A DNA stretch of 64,000 bases. Origin: Modestobacter sp. VKM Ac-2984 (GTDB lineage Bacteria > Actinomycetota > Actinomycetes > Mycobacteriales > Geodermatophilaceae). Positions 9,916-19,152 of the stretch are shown here, in pieces. Where the stretch lies: the NCBI RefSeq assembly GCF_026967985.1, contig NZ_JAPVBJ010000006.1, positions 62,001-126,000 of the forward strand, in the 5' to 3' direction. Positions within the stretch are counted from its first letter, which is position 1. Each line of letters begins with the position of its first letter. Made by a program: the position numbers and the translations under genes. The notes below the pieces were generated by a model. The model searched no databases. It had not been told where the DNA came from and saw only the letters and a list, made by a program, of their open reading frames with translations.

Positions 9916-11571
9916 ATGACGATGGACGCAGGCACCGCGATCACCTCCGGTCGCACGGCCCTGGGGATCGAGTTCGGCTCGACCCGGATCAAGGCGGTGC
10001 TGATCGGCCCGGACCACGCGCCGCTCGCCGTCGGCAGCCACGACTGGGAGAACCAGTTGGTCGACCGGCTCTGGACGTACTCCCTGGAGGACGTGTGGTC
10101 CGGGGTGCAGCAGAGCGTCGCGGCTCTGGTCGAGGACGTGCGGCGACGCCACGGGGTCGAGCTGGCCGGCGTCGGTGCGCTCGGTGTCTCCGCGATGATG
10201 CACGGCTACCTGGCGTTCGACGCCGACGGCGAGCTGCTCGCGCCGTTCCGCACCTGGCGCAACACGAACACCGGTCGCGCAGCCGAGCGGCTCAGCGCGG
10301 AGTTCGGGTGCAACATCCCGCACCGCTGGAGCGTCGCGCACCTCTACCAGGCCGTCCTGGACCGCGAGGAGCACGTGGGCCGGGTCGACCACCTGACCAC
10401 GCTGGCCGGGTACGTGCACTGGCGGCTCACCGGCGAGAAGGTCCTCGGCGTCGGGGACGCCAGCGGCATGTTCCCGATCGGCGCCGACGGCGGGTACGAC
10501 GCCGCGATGCTGGCCCGGTTCGATCAGCTGGCCGCCGAGGCCGGGGTCGAGCTGGGTCTCGCCGAGCTGCTGCCGGCCATCGCCGTCGCCGGCCAGCCGG
10601 CCGGCACGCTCACCGAGGCAGGCGCACGGCTGCTCGACCCCACCGGGGCGCTGCGCCCCGGCGTGCCGCTCTGTCCCCCGGAGGGTGACGCGGGCACCGG
10701 GATGGTCGCCACCAACTCCGTCGCCCCGCGCACCGGCAACGTCTCCGCCGGCACGTCGGTCTTCGCCATGGTCGTGCTCGAGCGCGAGCTCGCCCAGGTG
10801 CACCGCGAGCTGGACCTGGTGACCACGCCGGCCGGTGACCCGGTGGCGATGGTGCACTGCAACAACGGGGCCAGCGAGCTCAACGCCTGGGCCGGGCTGT
10901 TCGCCGAGTTCGCCCGCGCGCTGGGCGCCGAGGCCGACGCGTCCCAGGTCTTCGAGACCCTCTTCGCCGCCGCGCTGGGCGGGGCGAGCGACTGCGGCGG
11001 GATGCTCGCCTACAACTACCTCTCCGGTGAGCCGATCACCGAGTTCGAGGAGGGCCGGCCGCTCTTCCTGCGCTCGCCGGACAGCCCGCTGCACCTCGGC
11101 ACCTTCATGCGGACGCACCTGTTCTCGTCCCTGGCCACGCTCCGGATCGGCATGGACGTCCTGCAGAAGGCCGAGGGCGTGCGGCTGGACCGGATGTTCG
11201 CCCACGGCGGCATGTTCAAGACCGAGGGCGTGGCGCAGCGCTTCCTGGCTGCCGCGATCGACACCCCGGTCTCCGTCGGGGACGTCGCCGCGGAGGGGGG
11301 TGCGTGGGGCATCGCCGTCCTGGCTGCCTTCGCCACCCGGCGCGAGCCGGGCCAGAGCCTGGCGGACTACCTGGACGGCACCGTCTTCACCGACGCCGGC
11401 CTGACGACCGCCGAGCCCGACCCCGCCGACGTCGCCGGCTTCGACGCGTTCATGGCGCGGTACGTCGCCGCCCTCCCGGTCGAGCGGGCCGCCGTGGCGC
11501 ACGTGGCCGTCGGCGACCGGCAGACCGACCCGACCCCGTCCGCCGCCACCACCGAGGAGCAGCCGGCATGA
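9916..11571 (+). CDS. araB: FGGY-family carbohydrate kinase, probable L-ribulokinase
   Basis: A 551-residue FGGY kinase. The N-terminal phosphate-binding motif is GIEFGSTRIKAVLIG near residue 16, and the C-terminal ATPase motif contains HGGMFKTEG. By sequence alone the family could be called xylulokinase. Its position, translationally coupled (ATGA) to araD and then araA, argues for phosphorylation of L-ribulose to L-ribulose 5-phosphate. Start ATG 9916 follows GAAAGGG. An ATG two codons downstream is equally possible. Confidence 0.85.
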   Translation: MTMDAGTAITSGRTALGIEFGSTRIKAVLIGPDHAPLAVGSHDWENQLVDRLWTYSLEDVWSGVQQSVAALVEDVRRRHGVELAGVGALGVSAMMHGYLAFDADGELLAPFRTWRNTNTGRAAERLSAEFGCNIPHRWSVAHLYQAVLDREEHVGRVDHLTTLAGYVHWRLTGEKVLGVGDASGMFPIGADGGYDAAMLARFDQLAAEAGVELGLAELLPAIAVAGQPAGTLTEAGARLLDPTGALRPGVPLCPPEGDAGTGMVATNSVAPRTGNVSAGTSVFAMVVLERELAQVHRELDLVTTPAGDPVAMVHCNNGASELNAWAGLFAEFARALGAEADASQVFETLFAAALGGASDCGGMLAYNYLSGEPITEFEEGRPLFLRSPDSPLHLGTFMRTHLFSSLATLRIGMDVLQKAEGVRLDRMFAHGGMFKTEGVAQRFLAAAIDTPVSVGDVAAEGGAWGIAVLAAFATRREPGQSLADYLDGTVFTDAGLTTAEPDPADVAGFDAFMARYVAALPVERAAVAHVAVGDRQTDPTPSAATTEEQPA

Positions 11572-12251
11572 CCGCCACCCCCACCCGCACCGAGCAGGGG
11601 ACGTTGCGCGCGCAGCGCGAGCACGTCGCCCACCTGCACTCCTACCTCACCCGCTACGAGCTGGTCACCTGGACCTCGGGCAACGTCTCCGAGCGGGTCC
11701 CCGGCGAGGACCTGTTCGTCATCAAGGGCAGCGGCGTCGAGTACGACCAGCTGACCTGGGAGGGCATCACCGTCTGCGACCTGGACGGCAACGCCGTCGA
11801 CGGGGTCCGGGCGCCGTCGTCCGACACGGCCGCGCACGCCTACGTCTACCGGAACATGCCCGAGGTCAACGGCCAGGTGCACACGCACAGCACCTACGCC
11901 GCGGCCTGGGCGGCCCGGCAGGAGGAGATCCCCTGCGTGCTCACGGCGATGGCCGACGAGTTCGGCGGGCCGATCCCGGTGGGCCCGTTCGCGCTGATCG
12001 GTGACGACTCGATCGGCCAGGGCATCGTCGCGACGCTGCAGGGGCACCGCTCGCCGGCGGTGCTGATGAAGAACCACGGCGTCTTCACCATCGGCCCCTC
12101 GGCGAAGGCCGCGGTCAAGGCCGCCGTCATGACCGAGGACGTCGCCCGCACGGTGCACCTCTCCCGGCAGCTCGGTGAGCCGGTCCCGATCGCGCAGGCG
12201 GACATCGACTCCCTGTACGCGCGCTACCAGAACGTCTACGGACAACGATGA
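11568..12251 (+). CDS. araD: L-ribulose-5-phosphate 4-epimerase
   Basis: A 227-residue class II aldolase/AraD-family enzyme that converts L-ribulose 5-phosphate to D-xylulose 5-phosphate. The zinc ligands are visible in [12 protein letters not shown] and in [10 protein letters not shown], and the phosphate-binding TSGNVSERV lies near the N-terminus. ATG 11568 overlaps the kinase stop. The length is normal for the family. Confidence 0.92.
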   Translation: MTATPTRTEQGTLRAQREHVAHLHSYLTRYELVTWTSGNVSERVPGEDLFVIKGSGVEYDQLTWEGITVCDLDGNAVDGVRAPSSDTAAHAYVYRNMPEVNGQVHTHSTYAAAWAARQEEIPCVLTAMADEFGGPIPVGPFALIGDDSIGQGIVATLQGHRSPAVLMKNHGVFTIGPSAKAAVKAAVMTEDVARTVHLSRQLGEPVPIAQADIDSLYARYQNVYGQR

Positions 12252-12268
12252 GCACGAAGGAGCAGCAG

Positions 12269-13771
12269 GTGGCATTCGAGGGTCAGGAGATCTGGTTCCT
12301 CACCGGCAGCCAGGGGCTGTACGGCGAGGAGACGCTCCAGCAGGTCGCCGAGCAGTCGCAGCGGGTCGCCGCGACGCTGGACGGCGCCGACGCGGTGCCG
12401 GTCCGGGTGGTCTGGAAGCCGGTGCTCACCGACGCCGGGGCCATCCGCCGGATGATGGGGGAGGCGAACGAGGACCCGAACTGCCTCGGCGTCATCACCT
12501 GGATGCACACCTTCTCCCCGGCGAAGATGTGGATCTCCGGGCTGGACGCGCTGCGCAAGCCGTTGCTCCACCTGCACACCCAGGCCGACGCCGCCCTGCC
12601 GTGGGCGACGATCGACATGGACTTCATGAACCTCAACCAGGCCGCCCACGGCGACCGGGAGTACGGGTTCATGCTCACCCGGTTGCGCACGCCGCGCACG
12701 ACCGTCTCCGGCCACGCGGGCAACCCGCGGGTGCAGGCCCGGGTCGGCTCCTGGGTCCGCGCCGCCGCCGGTGTGGCCGCCGCCCGCGGTCTCAAGCTGG
12801 CCCGCTTCGGCGACAACATGCGGAACGTCGCGGTCACCGAGGGCGACAAGGTCGAGGCGGAGATCCGCTTCGGCATGTCGGTCAACACCTGGGGCGTCAA
12901 CGACCTGGTCGCCGTCGTCGAGCGGGTCGCCGACTCCGCCGTCGACGCGGTGGTGTCGGAGTACGGCGACCTGTACGAGATGGACGCCGACCTGCGCCCG
13001 GGCGGCGACCGGCACTCTCATGTGCGCTACCAGGCCCGGATCGAGGTGGCCCTGCGCCAGTTCCTCACCGAGGGCGGCTTCGGCGCCTTCACCACCAACT
13101 TCGAGGACCTCGGCGGCCTGCGTCAGCTCCCCGGCCTGGCCGTGCAGCGGCTGATGGCCGACGGCTACGGCTTCGGCGGCGAGGGCGACTGGAAGACCTC
13201 GGCGCTGCTGCGGGTGCTCAAGGTCGCGGCCCAGGGCCTGCCCGGTGGCACCTCCTTCATGGAGGACTACACCTACGACCTGGCCTCCGAGACCCCGAAG
13301 ATCCTCGGTGCCCACATGCTCGAGGTGTGCCCGACGATCGCCGGGGAGCGCCCGCGGCTGGAGGTGCACCCGCTCGGCATCGGTGGCCGTGAGGACCCGG
13401 CCCGGCTGGTGTTCAACGCCGCCCCCGGCACGGGCATCACGCTGGGCTGGTGCGACCTGGGCGACCGGTTCCGCTGGGTGGCCAACGAGATCGACGTCGT
13501 GGACCCGTCCGAGCCGCTGCCGAACCTGCCGGTGGCGCGGGCGGTGTGGGAGCCCCGGCCGGACTTCGAGACGGCGACCGAGGGCTGGCTGACCGCCGGC
13601 GGGCCGCACCACACGGTGCTGTCGACCCAGCTGGGGGCCGAGGAGCTCACCGACCTGGCCGAGGTCTTCGACACCGAGCTGGTGCTCATCGACGCCGACA
13701 CCACCCGGCGCAGCCTGGCCAAGGAGCTGCGCTGGAGCGCTGCCTACCACCGGCTCAACCAGCGCCTCTGA
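12269..13771 (+). CDS. araA: L-arabinose isomerase
   Basis: About 500 residues. It catalyses L-arabinose to L-ribulose, the first step of the pathway. The N-terminus [13 protein letters not shown] and the internal [10 protein letters not shown] segment are characteristic of AraA, and catalytic Glu and metal-binding His residues occur in the usual regions. I chose GTG 12269 because AAGGAG at 12257-12262 lies six bases upstream. An upstream ATG at 12248 overlaps the araD stop (ATGA) and is the alternative, adding seven residues. Confidence 0.95.
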   Translation: MAFEGQEIWFLTGSQGLYGEETLQQVAEQSQRVAATLDGADAVPVRVVWKPVLTDAGAIRRMMGEANEDPNCLGVITWMHTFSPAKMWISGLDALRKPLLHLHTQADAALPWATIDMDFMNLNQAAHGDREYGFMLTRLRTPRTTVSGHAGNPRVQARVGSWVRAAAGVAAARGLKLARFGDNMRNVAVTEGDKVEAEIRFGMSVNTWGVNDLVAVVERVADSAVDAVVSEYGDLYEMDADLRPGGDRHSHVRYQARIEVALRQFLTEGGFGAFTTNFEDLGGLRQLPGLAVQRLMADGYGFGGEGDWKTSALLRVLKVAAQGLPGGTSFMEDYTYDLASETPKILGAHMLEVCPTIAGERPRLEVHPLGIGGREDPARLVFNAAPGTGITLGWCDLGDRFRWVANEIDVVDPSEPLPNLPVARAVWEPRPDFETATEGWLTAGGPHHTVLSTQLGAEELTDLAEVFDTELVLIDADTTRRSLAKELRWSAAYHRLNQRL

Positions 13772-13782
13772 GCGCCTGACGC

Positions 13783-13818
13783 ACGACGCCCCGCCCGGTG
13801 CTGCGGGCGGGGCGTCGT
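13783..13818. terminator. bidirectional hairpin terminator between araA and a convergent gene
   Basis: A perfect 15-base stem (13783-13797 with 13804-13818) closes a six-base loop, GTGCTG. It starts 12 bases after the araA stop and ends 5 bases before the stop of the minus-strand gene, so it can serve both. A short T-containing stretch follows on the plus strand. Confidence 0.85.
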
Positions 13819-13822
13819 CGTC

Positions 13823-14809
13823 TCACCCGTAGTTCCGGGCGACGCCGTCGAGCAGTGCGGTGAACGCCTCGGCGGCGGTGACCTCGCCGCCCTGGTCGGC
13901 TGTGGCGTCGAGCACCCAGGTGCCCTTGCCGCGGGCGTCGGGGACGGCCAGCTGGAACGACGCCTGGTCGACCGAGCTGCACCGGATCAGCACGCCACCG
14001 TCGGCGACGTCGGCCCGGGGGCAGGGGGTCGGATCGCCCTGGGGCACCCAGTCGAACGCATCGCGGGCGACGTCGGCGGGCGTCGTCCCGTCGCCCAGGA
14101 AGCCCACGCCCACCGTGAACGGGTAGTCGATGGTGTCGTACAGCAGCGGTACTGGCGCCCAGGTGCACGCGCCGGGCAGCGTGCCGGTCCAGTAGCTCAT
14201 CCGGGACCCGAGAGCAGCGGAGAGGCCGTCGGACAGCACCGGACAGGTGGAGAGGTCGTCCGCGGTGTCCCGGCCCGGGTACGGCTTGGGCTCCGGCAGC
14301 CACCGGTCCCACTCGGTGGGCGAGGGGAACGCCAGGGACGGCGGCAGGGTGTCGACCACCCGGTCCAGGTCGGCCTGGGCCTCGGCGGTCAGCCGCGCCT
14401 TCTCCGCCGCGGACACCACCGGGACCGGTTCCTTGCCGTAGGCCTCGGTCGCACCGCCGGTGCGGGTGGCGTCCCCCGCGTCGGCGGTGGCCGGGCTGTC
14501 GTCGGGCACCGGTGTCCCGGACGGCGTGTCACCCCCGGGCGGCGTCGGTGCCGTGGCCGGCGCCGACGAGGTGACCGTCGGGCGCACGGTGTCCCCGGGG
14601 AGCGGTGCGGAGGACTGTGGGCCGACGGCGACCGCGCCTCCGACGGCCACCGCGGCCACGCCGACGGCGACCGCCGTCACCGTCCGCCGGGTCCGGCGCC
14701 GGTGGCGCCAGCGGGCCACCGCGCCCGCGGCGTCGCCGCCTCCGCCGGCGGTCAACTCGTCGGCCAGACCGTGCAGCCGGCCGGCGAGGTCGCGCTCGTG
14801 GGGGTTCAC
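13823..14809 (-). CDS. single-pass membrane protein paired with a SigE-type sigma factor
   Basis: About 328 residues: a roughly 45-residue cytoplasmic N-terminus rich in Arg (RWRHRRRTRRT), one transmembrane helix (residues about 46-70), a Pro/Thr/Ser-rich linker and an extracytoplasmic domain with several Cys. The GTG start overlaps the stop of the sigma gene (GTGA). This order and topology match regulators that follow SigE-family ECF sigma genes in actinobacteria, so I infer an anti-sigma-like or signal-sensing role. I recognise no named domain in the C-terminal part. Confidence 0.72.
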   Translation of the reverse strand: MNPHERDLAGRLHGLADELTAGGGGDAAGAVARWRHRRRTRRTVTAVAVGVAAVAVGGAVAVGPQSSAPLPGDTVRPTVTSSAPATAPTPPGGDTPSGTPVPDDSPATADAGDATRTGGATEAYGKEPVPVVSAAEKARLTAEAQADLDRVVDTLPPSLAFPSPTEWDRWLPEPKPYPGRDTADDLSTCPVLSDGLSAALGSRMSYWTGTLPGACTWAPVPLLYDTIDYPFTVGVGFLGDGTTPADVARDAFDWVPQGDPTPCPRADVADGGVLIRCSSVDQASFQLAVPDARGKGTWVLDATADQGGEVTAAEAFTALLDGVARNYG

Positions 14810-15330
14810 GTGTGTCTCCGGGTGGTCCGTGCCGGCTCGGGGGAACGGTCCAGGACGGTGCGCAGCACGGCGAGGCCGCGGGAGACGTGCTTGCCGACCG
14901 TGCTCACCGAACAGCCCATCAGGCGTGCGGTGTCGGCCTCGCTGAGGTCGTCGAGGTAGCGCAGCACCACCGCGGTGCGCACCCGCGGGCTCAGCTCGCG
15001 CAGCGCGGTGCGCAACTCGTCGGCCTCGGCGTGCAGCGCCTGCAGGTCCACGCGGTCCGGCGAGTCGGGGAACCACTCGACCACCTGCTCGGTGTTGCTG
15101 AGCCGGCGCAGCCAGCTGAGGTGGCCGTTGACCAGCATCTTGCGCAGGTAGGCGACGGGGTCGTCGGCGCGGCGGACCGTGCCCCACCGGCCGTAGGCGC
15201 GGGCCAGTGCGGTCTGCAGCAGGTCCTCGCCGCGGCCGCGGTCACCGGTCAGCAGCACCGCGGTGCGCAGCAGTCGTGGGCCGTGCGCACCGACGAAGTC
15301 GGTGAACTCCTCGTCCTGCTCCTTCGCCAC
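14806..15330 (-). CDS. SigE-family ECF RNA polymerase sigma factor
   Basis: A 174-residue sigma-70 family factor with region 2 (FTDFVGAHGPRLLRTAVLLTG through YLRKMLVNG) and region 4 (LSPRVRTAVVLRYLDDLSEADTARLMGCSVSTVGKHVSRGL). Start GTG 15330 has GGAAGGGA directly upstream. An in-frame ATG at 15366 is less likely. It is co-translated with the membrane protein that follows. The stimulus is unknown. Confidence 0.88.
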   Translation of the reverse strand: MAKEQDEEFTDFVGAHGPRLLRTAVLLTGDRGRGEDLLQTALARAYGRWGTVRRADDPVAYLRKMLVNGHLSWLRRLSNTEQVVEWFPDSPDRVDLQALHAEADELRTALRELSPRVRTAVVLRYLDDLSEADTARLMGCSVSTVGKHVSRGLAVLRTVLDRSPEPARTTRRHT

Positions 15331-15472
15331 CGCGTCCCTTCCGCTGGTCCCACTGAGGAGACGCATCGGCAGTCCGGCTGGCCCCCAGGCCCCCCGGTCA
15401 CGATCCGGTAACGGCTCTGCGGGCGCGGCGTGTGGGCACCTGACAGGGGTCGGAGGACCTCGTCCGGGACGG

Positions 15473-15508
15473 ACGACGCCCCGGCCGGTTGCCCGGCCGG
15501 GGCGTCGT
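15473..15508 (-). terminator. hairpin terminator of the LysM gene
   Basis: A perfect 16-base stem (15473-15488 with 15493-15508) around loop TTGC lies 84 bases past the stop of the minus-strand LysM gene and upstream of the sigma gene. The ACGACGCCCC arm is also present in the terminator at 13783, a common GC-rich terminator form. Confidence 0.8.
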
Positions 15509-15591
15509 CGTGCCGGTGGTCCGGTCGCCCGGACCACCGGTCCGGGTCGGTCAGCGCCTGATCGCGCCGACCGACCCGTCGTTCTCGTCGA

Positions 15592-16455
15592 TCAGTACCA
15601 GTTGTTGGCCTGGGAGTGCGCCCACGCGGCGCACGGGGTGCCGTAGCGGTCGCTGATGTAGCCCAGACCCCAGGTGATCTGGGTCGCCGGGTTGGTGCGC
15701 CAGTCCGGGCCGGCCGAGGCCATCTTCGAGCCGGGCAGCGCCTGCGGGATGCCGTAGGCGCTGGAGTTGGGGTTGTCGGCCGTGGGGTTCCAGTTGCTCT
15801 CCTTCTCCCACAGGGCGTCCAGGCAGGCGAACTCGCCGGGGCCCCAGCCGCGCTCGGCGACCATGGTCCGGGCGATGGACCGGGGGTCACCGCTGGCGCT
15901 CCGGTCGGCGCTGCGGCTGGCGGCCTGCTGGACCGGCCGGCTGGGGGCCGGGGCCGCCGGGGCCGCCCCGCCGCCGAGGGTGAGCCGCTGCCCGACGCGG
16001 AGCACGTTCGGGTTGCCGCCGATGGTGCCCTGGTTGGCGGCGTAGATGCTCTGCCAGGTGGTGCCGTGCGCCGCGGCGATCTTGCTCAGCGTGTCGCCGG
16101 GTCGGACGACGTAGCTGCCGGACGCCGCCGCGGGTGCGGCCGCCGGTGCAGCCGCGGGGGCCGAGCCGCCGCCGATGGTCAGCACCTGGCCGACGCGCAG
16201 CACGTTCGGGTTGCCGCCGATGGTGCCCTGGTTGGCCGCGTAGACGGTCTGCCAGGTGGTGCCGTGGCTGCCGGCGAGCTTGCTGAGGGTGTCCCCGGGG
16301 CTGACGGTGTGGCTGCCGGTGTGGGCCTGGGCCGGTGCGATGACCCCGAAGGACATCGCTGCAGCTGCCGCGACCACCATGGCCGGGCGCGCCGCGGAAG
16401 CGAGGGCGGAACGCCCGGTGGAGCGGTCGCGCCGTGCCGTGAAGCGATTGAGCAT
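15592..16455 (-). CDS. secreted LysM/transglycosylase-like cell-wall protein
   Basis: 287 residues. There is an N-terminal signal sequence ending near APAQAH, then two almost identical LysM repeats (HTVSPGDTLSKLAGSHGTT and YVVRPGDTLSKIAAAHGTT) separated by an Ala/Pro linker. The C-terminal domain resembles small lytic transglycosylases of the resuscitation-promoting/aggregation-promoting type: FACLDALWEKESNW with a likely catalytic Glu, then AYGIPQALPG and TQITWGLGYI. It should bind and cleave peptidoglycan outside the cell. Expression is probably governed by the c-di-AMP riboswitch upstream, as known for actinobacterial rpf genes. Confidence 0.88.
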   Translation of the reverse strand: MLNRFTARRDRSTGRSALASAARPAMVVAAAAAMSFGVIAPAQAHTGSHTVSPGDTLSKLAGSHGTTWQTVYAANQGTIGGNPNVLRVGQVLTIGGGSAPAAAPAAAPAAASGSYVVRPGDTLSKIAAAHGTTWQSIYAANQGTIGGNPNVLRVGQRLTLGGGAAPAAPAPSRPVQQAASRSADRSASGDPRSIARTMVAERGWGPGEFACLDALWEKESNWNPTADNPNSSAYGIPQALPGSKMASAGPDWRTNPATQITWGLGYISDRYGTPCAAWAHSQANNWY

Positions 16456-16469
16456 GGGTGTGTGTGCCT

Positions 16470-16632
16470 CTCGCCGCCTGCGGAGTTAGCTGTCGGGTTC
16501 GGGCGAGAGCTGCCCGGCCGCGTACTGCGGCTTCACCCCAAGGCCCGGAGGCCTGGTCCTGCGAGGTGGGTCCCCCGCGCCTGCCCGTGGTCTCGTGACG
16601 TCCGGGCCGACGGTGGGCAGGTTCGGCGGTGT
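16470..16632 (-). ncRNA. c-di-AMP (ydaO-yuaA) riboswitch
   Basis: On the minus strand the leader of the LysM gene contains the conserved 3' block CGAACCCGACAGCTAAC followed by CGCAGGCGG. It also has the GGGGGACCC ... CTTGGGGTGAAG core and a 5' block CCGCCGAACCTGC, whose CCGCC can pair with GGCGG at the 3' end as the closing stem. These are the hallmarks of the ydaO-yuaA aptamer, which in actinobacteria sits before rpf and other cell-wall hydrolase genes and switches expression off when c-di-AMP is high. Boundaries are approximate. The 173 bases further upstream (16633-16805) hold no gene, and the promoter must lie there. Confidence 0.88.
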
Positions 16633-16805
16633 CGTCGTCCGGAGCCCGCCGTGTGGCGGACGCCTCAACGGTAGGCAGGCCATCGGCCGGAGGAACCGGT
16701 CGGCGACGAGCTTTCCCCGGCTTCCCGACGCGGTCAGCACCAGCTGTGACGGATCATGGACGCGGCGTCGACCGGTGCCCTGAGGTCGTCCCCCGGCGCA
16801 ACGGC

Positions 16806-18017
16806 TCAGTGGCCGGTGAGCACGACCGGCAGGTCCTGGAGCCCGCGGATGACGAACTCCGGGCGGCGTCGGGCCGGGCGGGCCAGTTCCAGCCGGGAGG
16901 TGCGGCTCAGCAGTGCACCGAAGGAGGCCTGCAGCTCCACTCGCGCCAGCGGGGCACCGATGCAGAAGTGCACCCCCGCGCCGAAGGAGATGTGCGGGTT
17001 CTCGGTGCGCCCCACGTCGAGGGTGTCGGGGTCGGCGAAGACGGCCGGGTCCCGGTTCGCGCTGCCCAGCAGGGCGGCGATCTTCTGCCCGTGGGCGACG
17101 GTGACCCCGCCGATCTCGACGTCGGAGGTGGCGGTGCGCTCGAACAGCTGCAGCGGCGAGTCGTAGCGCATCAGCTCCTCGATTGCGGTCGGGAGCAGGG
17201 TCGGGTCCGCACGCAGCCGGTCCAGCTGGTCGGGGTGCTCCAGCAGCGCCAGCAGGCCGTTGCCGCTCACGTTGACCGTCGCCTCGTGGCCGGCGTTGAG
17301 CAGCAGGATGCAGGTGGTGACCAGCTCGTCCTCGGTGAGCCGGTCGCCCTCGGCGTCGCGCACCGTGACCAGGTGGGTGAGCAGGTCCTCTCCCGGGGCG
17401 GTCCGCCGCTCGGCGGCCAGCTCCCGGAGGTAGGCGACGAACTCGGCGGCGGCCCGCTCGGCGTCGGCCTCGACCTCCGTGGTCCGGCCGTACTCGTACA
17501 TCTTCACGATCGCGTTCGACCACGGGCGCAGCAGTGGCCGGTCGGCCGCCGGCACCCCCAGCAGCTCGGCGATGACCGCCACCGGCAGCTCCTCGGCCAT
17601 GCCGGAGAGCACGTCGACGCCGGTCTCCCCGGCGGAGCGCTCGACGAGGGAGTCGACGAGGGAGTCGGCCAGCTCCTGCACCCAGGGCCGCAGCCGCTCG
17701 ACGTGGCCGCGGGCGAACGCCGCGCTGATCAGCCGGCGCAGCCGGGTGTGGGTGGGCGGCTCCATCTCCAGGATGGCGTTGCGGTGGATCAGGTTGAAGC
17801 TCTCGAACCGCTCGGCGGGGGTCCGGTCCGACCAGATCCGGCCCAGCCGCCGGTCCCGCAGGACGGCGTTGGCCTCGGCGTGGCCGAAGGCCAGCCACAT
17901 GCCCTGCTGGTCGTTCCACTGCACCGGCGCAACGGTGCGGGCTGCGGCGAAGGCCGGGTAGGGGTCGGCGACCACGGCGGCGTCGGTCAGGTCGAACGGA
18001 GCAGGGGCCGGCGTCAC
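16806..18017 (-). CDS. cytochrome P450
   Basis: A 403-residue P450 with I-helix [10 protein letters not shown]-helix EELMR and heme loop [15 protein letters not shown]. All key residues are present. Start GTG 18017 ([12 protein letters not shown]) lies about a dozen bases after TACGCT, so the mRNA may be leaderless or nearly so. It is monocistronic with no redox partner nearby. The substrate is unknown, and it resembles macrolide/fatty-acid-type soluble bacterial P450s. Confidence 0.88.
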   Translation of the reverse strand: MTPAPAPFDLTDAAVVADPYPAFAAARTVAPVQWNDQQGMWLAFGHAEANAVLRDRRLGRIWSDRTPAERFESFNLIHRNAILEMEPPTHTRLRRLISAAFARGHVERLRPWVQELADSLVDSLVERSAGETGVDVLSGMAEELPVAVIAELLGVPAADRPLLRPWSNAIVKMYEYGRTTEVEADAERAAAEFVAYLRELAAERRTAPGEDLLTHLVTVRDAEGDRLTEDELVTTCILLLNAGHEATVNVSGNGLLALLEHPDQLDRLRADPTLLPTAIEELMRYDSPLQLFERTATSDVEIGGVTVAHGQKIAALLGSANRDPAVFADPDTLDVGRTENPHISFGAGVHFCIGAPLARVELQASFGALLSRTSRLELARPARRRPEFVIRGLQDLPVVLTGH

Positions 18018-18127
18018 CGGCAGCAGCGTAGTGAACGGCCTCGGCGGGACCGGACGTCCCGCCGCTGGGCCCGCCGTGACCCGGTGAGCGGCGGAGGCCG
18101 ACCGGACCGCTGGCTACCCTCGCATGC

Positions 18128-19060
18128 ATGGCCCGCACCACGACCCGCCGTCCCGCTGCCCCTGCGACAGCCGGCGAGACCAACCCGAAGGCGCCCTGCC
18201 CCTGCGGCTCCGGCCGCCGCTACAAGCACTGCCACGGCTCCGGCTACGGCCAGCCGGTGCTCCGCCCGTTCGAGGGCCTGCCCGGCGAGGTCGACTGGGT
18301 GGCGCTGCGCGAGCTCGTGCCGGCCGCCACGGCGCAGCTCACCACCACCGACGGCCGATCGGTCACGCTGGCCAGCGTCCTGCCCGGCGGCACGCCCGCC
18401 CTGGTGCGCGCCAACGGTGAGATCCTGCTCGGCGTCCAGCTCCAGACGTCCTCCGACGACGTCAGCCGCGACCTCGGCACCGCGCTCGCCGCCGCGCTCG
18501 AGGCGCCGGCCGGCGCCCCCGTCGACCCGGGGCCGATCGGCGCCGCCGGCTCGGCCGGGCCGCGGCTGCAGGAGCTGCTGGACCTCTCGGCGCCGTTCGA
18601 GGTCACCGTGCACGACGACTTCAGCTTCTGGCTGGAGGGTGCTGACGTCGACGCGGCCGCCCGGGCGAGCCTGCAGCAGGCCAACGAGATGGTGATGCCC
18701 ACGGTGCGACTGGCCGGCCTGGAGGCCGCGTACTGGTGCCGGCCGACCACCGAGCGCGGGCACGTGCGCTGGGTGCGCCCCGAGCCGGAGGAGGCGCTGC
18801 TGGACGCCCTCGCCCGGCTCGGCGCGGCCGAGCAGCTCAGCCTGGGGGAGGGCACCCGCTACGCCGGTGCCTTCCGTGCGCTGGGCCTCGCCGTCCCGGT
18901 GTGGGACGTGCCGGGCGAGGTGCCCGGCGCCGAGTGGGCCGGTCCCTCGGCGGAGCTGCACACCCGGCTGGAGGCCGCGCTGGCGGTCACCGAGCCGCTG
19001 AACGCGGACGAGCGACGGGCCCGCGCCGGCCTGCTGTCCCGGCAGGTCACGCTGCGCTGA
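18128..19060 (+). CDS. SEC-C motif, DUF5926-family protein
   Basis: 310 residues. The N-terminus carries a SEC-C zinc motif, CPCGSGRRYKHCHG (residues about 24-37), as in the SecA C-terminal tail. The rest matches what I remember of the actinobacterial DUF5926 family, of unknown function. TACCCT at 18115-18120 sits 7 bases before the ATG, which points to a leaderless transcript. The gene is divergent from the P450. Confidence 0.82.
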   Translation: MARTTTRRPAAPATAGETNPKAPCPCGSGRRYKHCHGSGYGQPVLRPFEGLPGEVDWVALRELVPAATAQLTTTDGRSVTLASVLPGGTPALVRANGEILLGVQLQTSSDDVSRDLGTALAAALEAPAGAPVDPGPIGAAGSAGPRLQELLDLSAPFEVTVHDDFSFWLEGADVDAAARASLQQANEMVMPTVRLAGLEAAYWCRPTTERGHVRWVRPEPEEALLDALARLGAAEQLSLGEGTRYAGAFRALGLAVPVWDVPGEVPGAEWAGPSAELHTRLEAALAVTEPLNADERRARAGLLSRQVTLR

Positions 19061-19067
19061 GCCGACG

Positions 19068-19107
19068 GGCCCGGCCCTCTCGCCGACTGCGGCGAGAGGG
19101 CCGGGCC
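19068..19107 (+). terminator. hairpin terminator after the DUF5926 gene
   Basis: A perfect 17-base stem (19068-19084 with 19091-19107) around the loop GACTGC begins 7 bases after the stop codon. There is no clear U-tract, which is usual in very GC-rich actinobacteria. Confidence 0.82.
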
Positions 19108-19152
19108 AGGCCTACCGTGGGAGCCACACAGCGGGGCTGAGAGAGGACTGAC

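Noticed and set aside
9916-11571. Calling the FGGY kinase a xylulokinase
   Set aside because: Family resemblance permits it, but overlap with araD and araA makes L-ribulose the better substrate.
12283-13750. Long minus-strand open frames over araA
   Set aside because: Composition is typical of antisense shadows in GC-rich DNA, and AraA on the plus strand is unambiguous.
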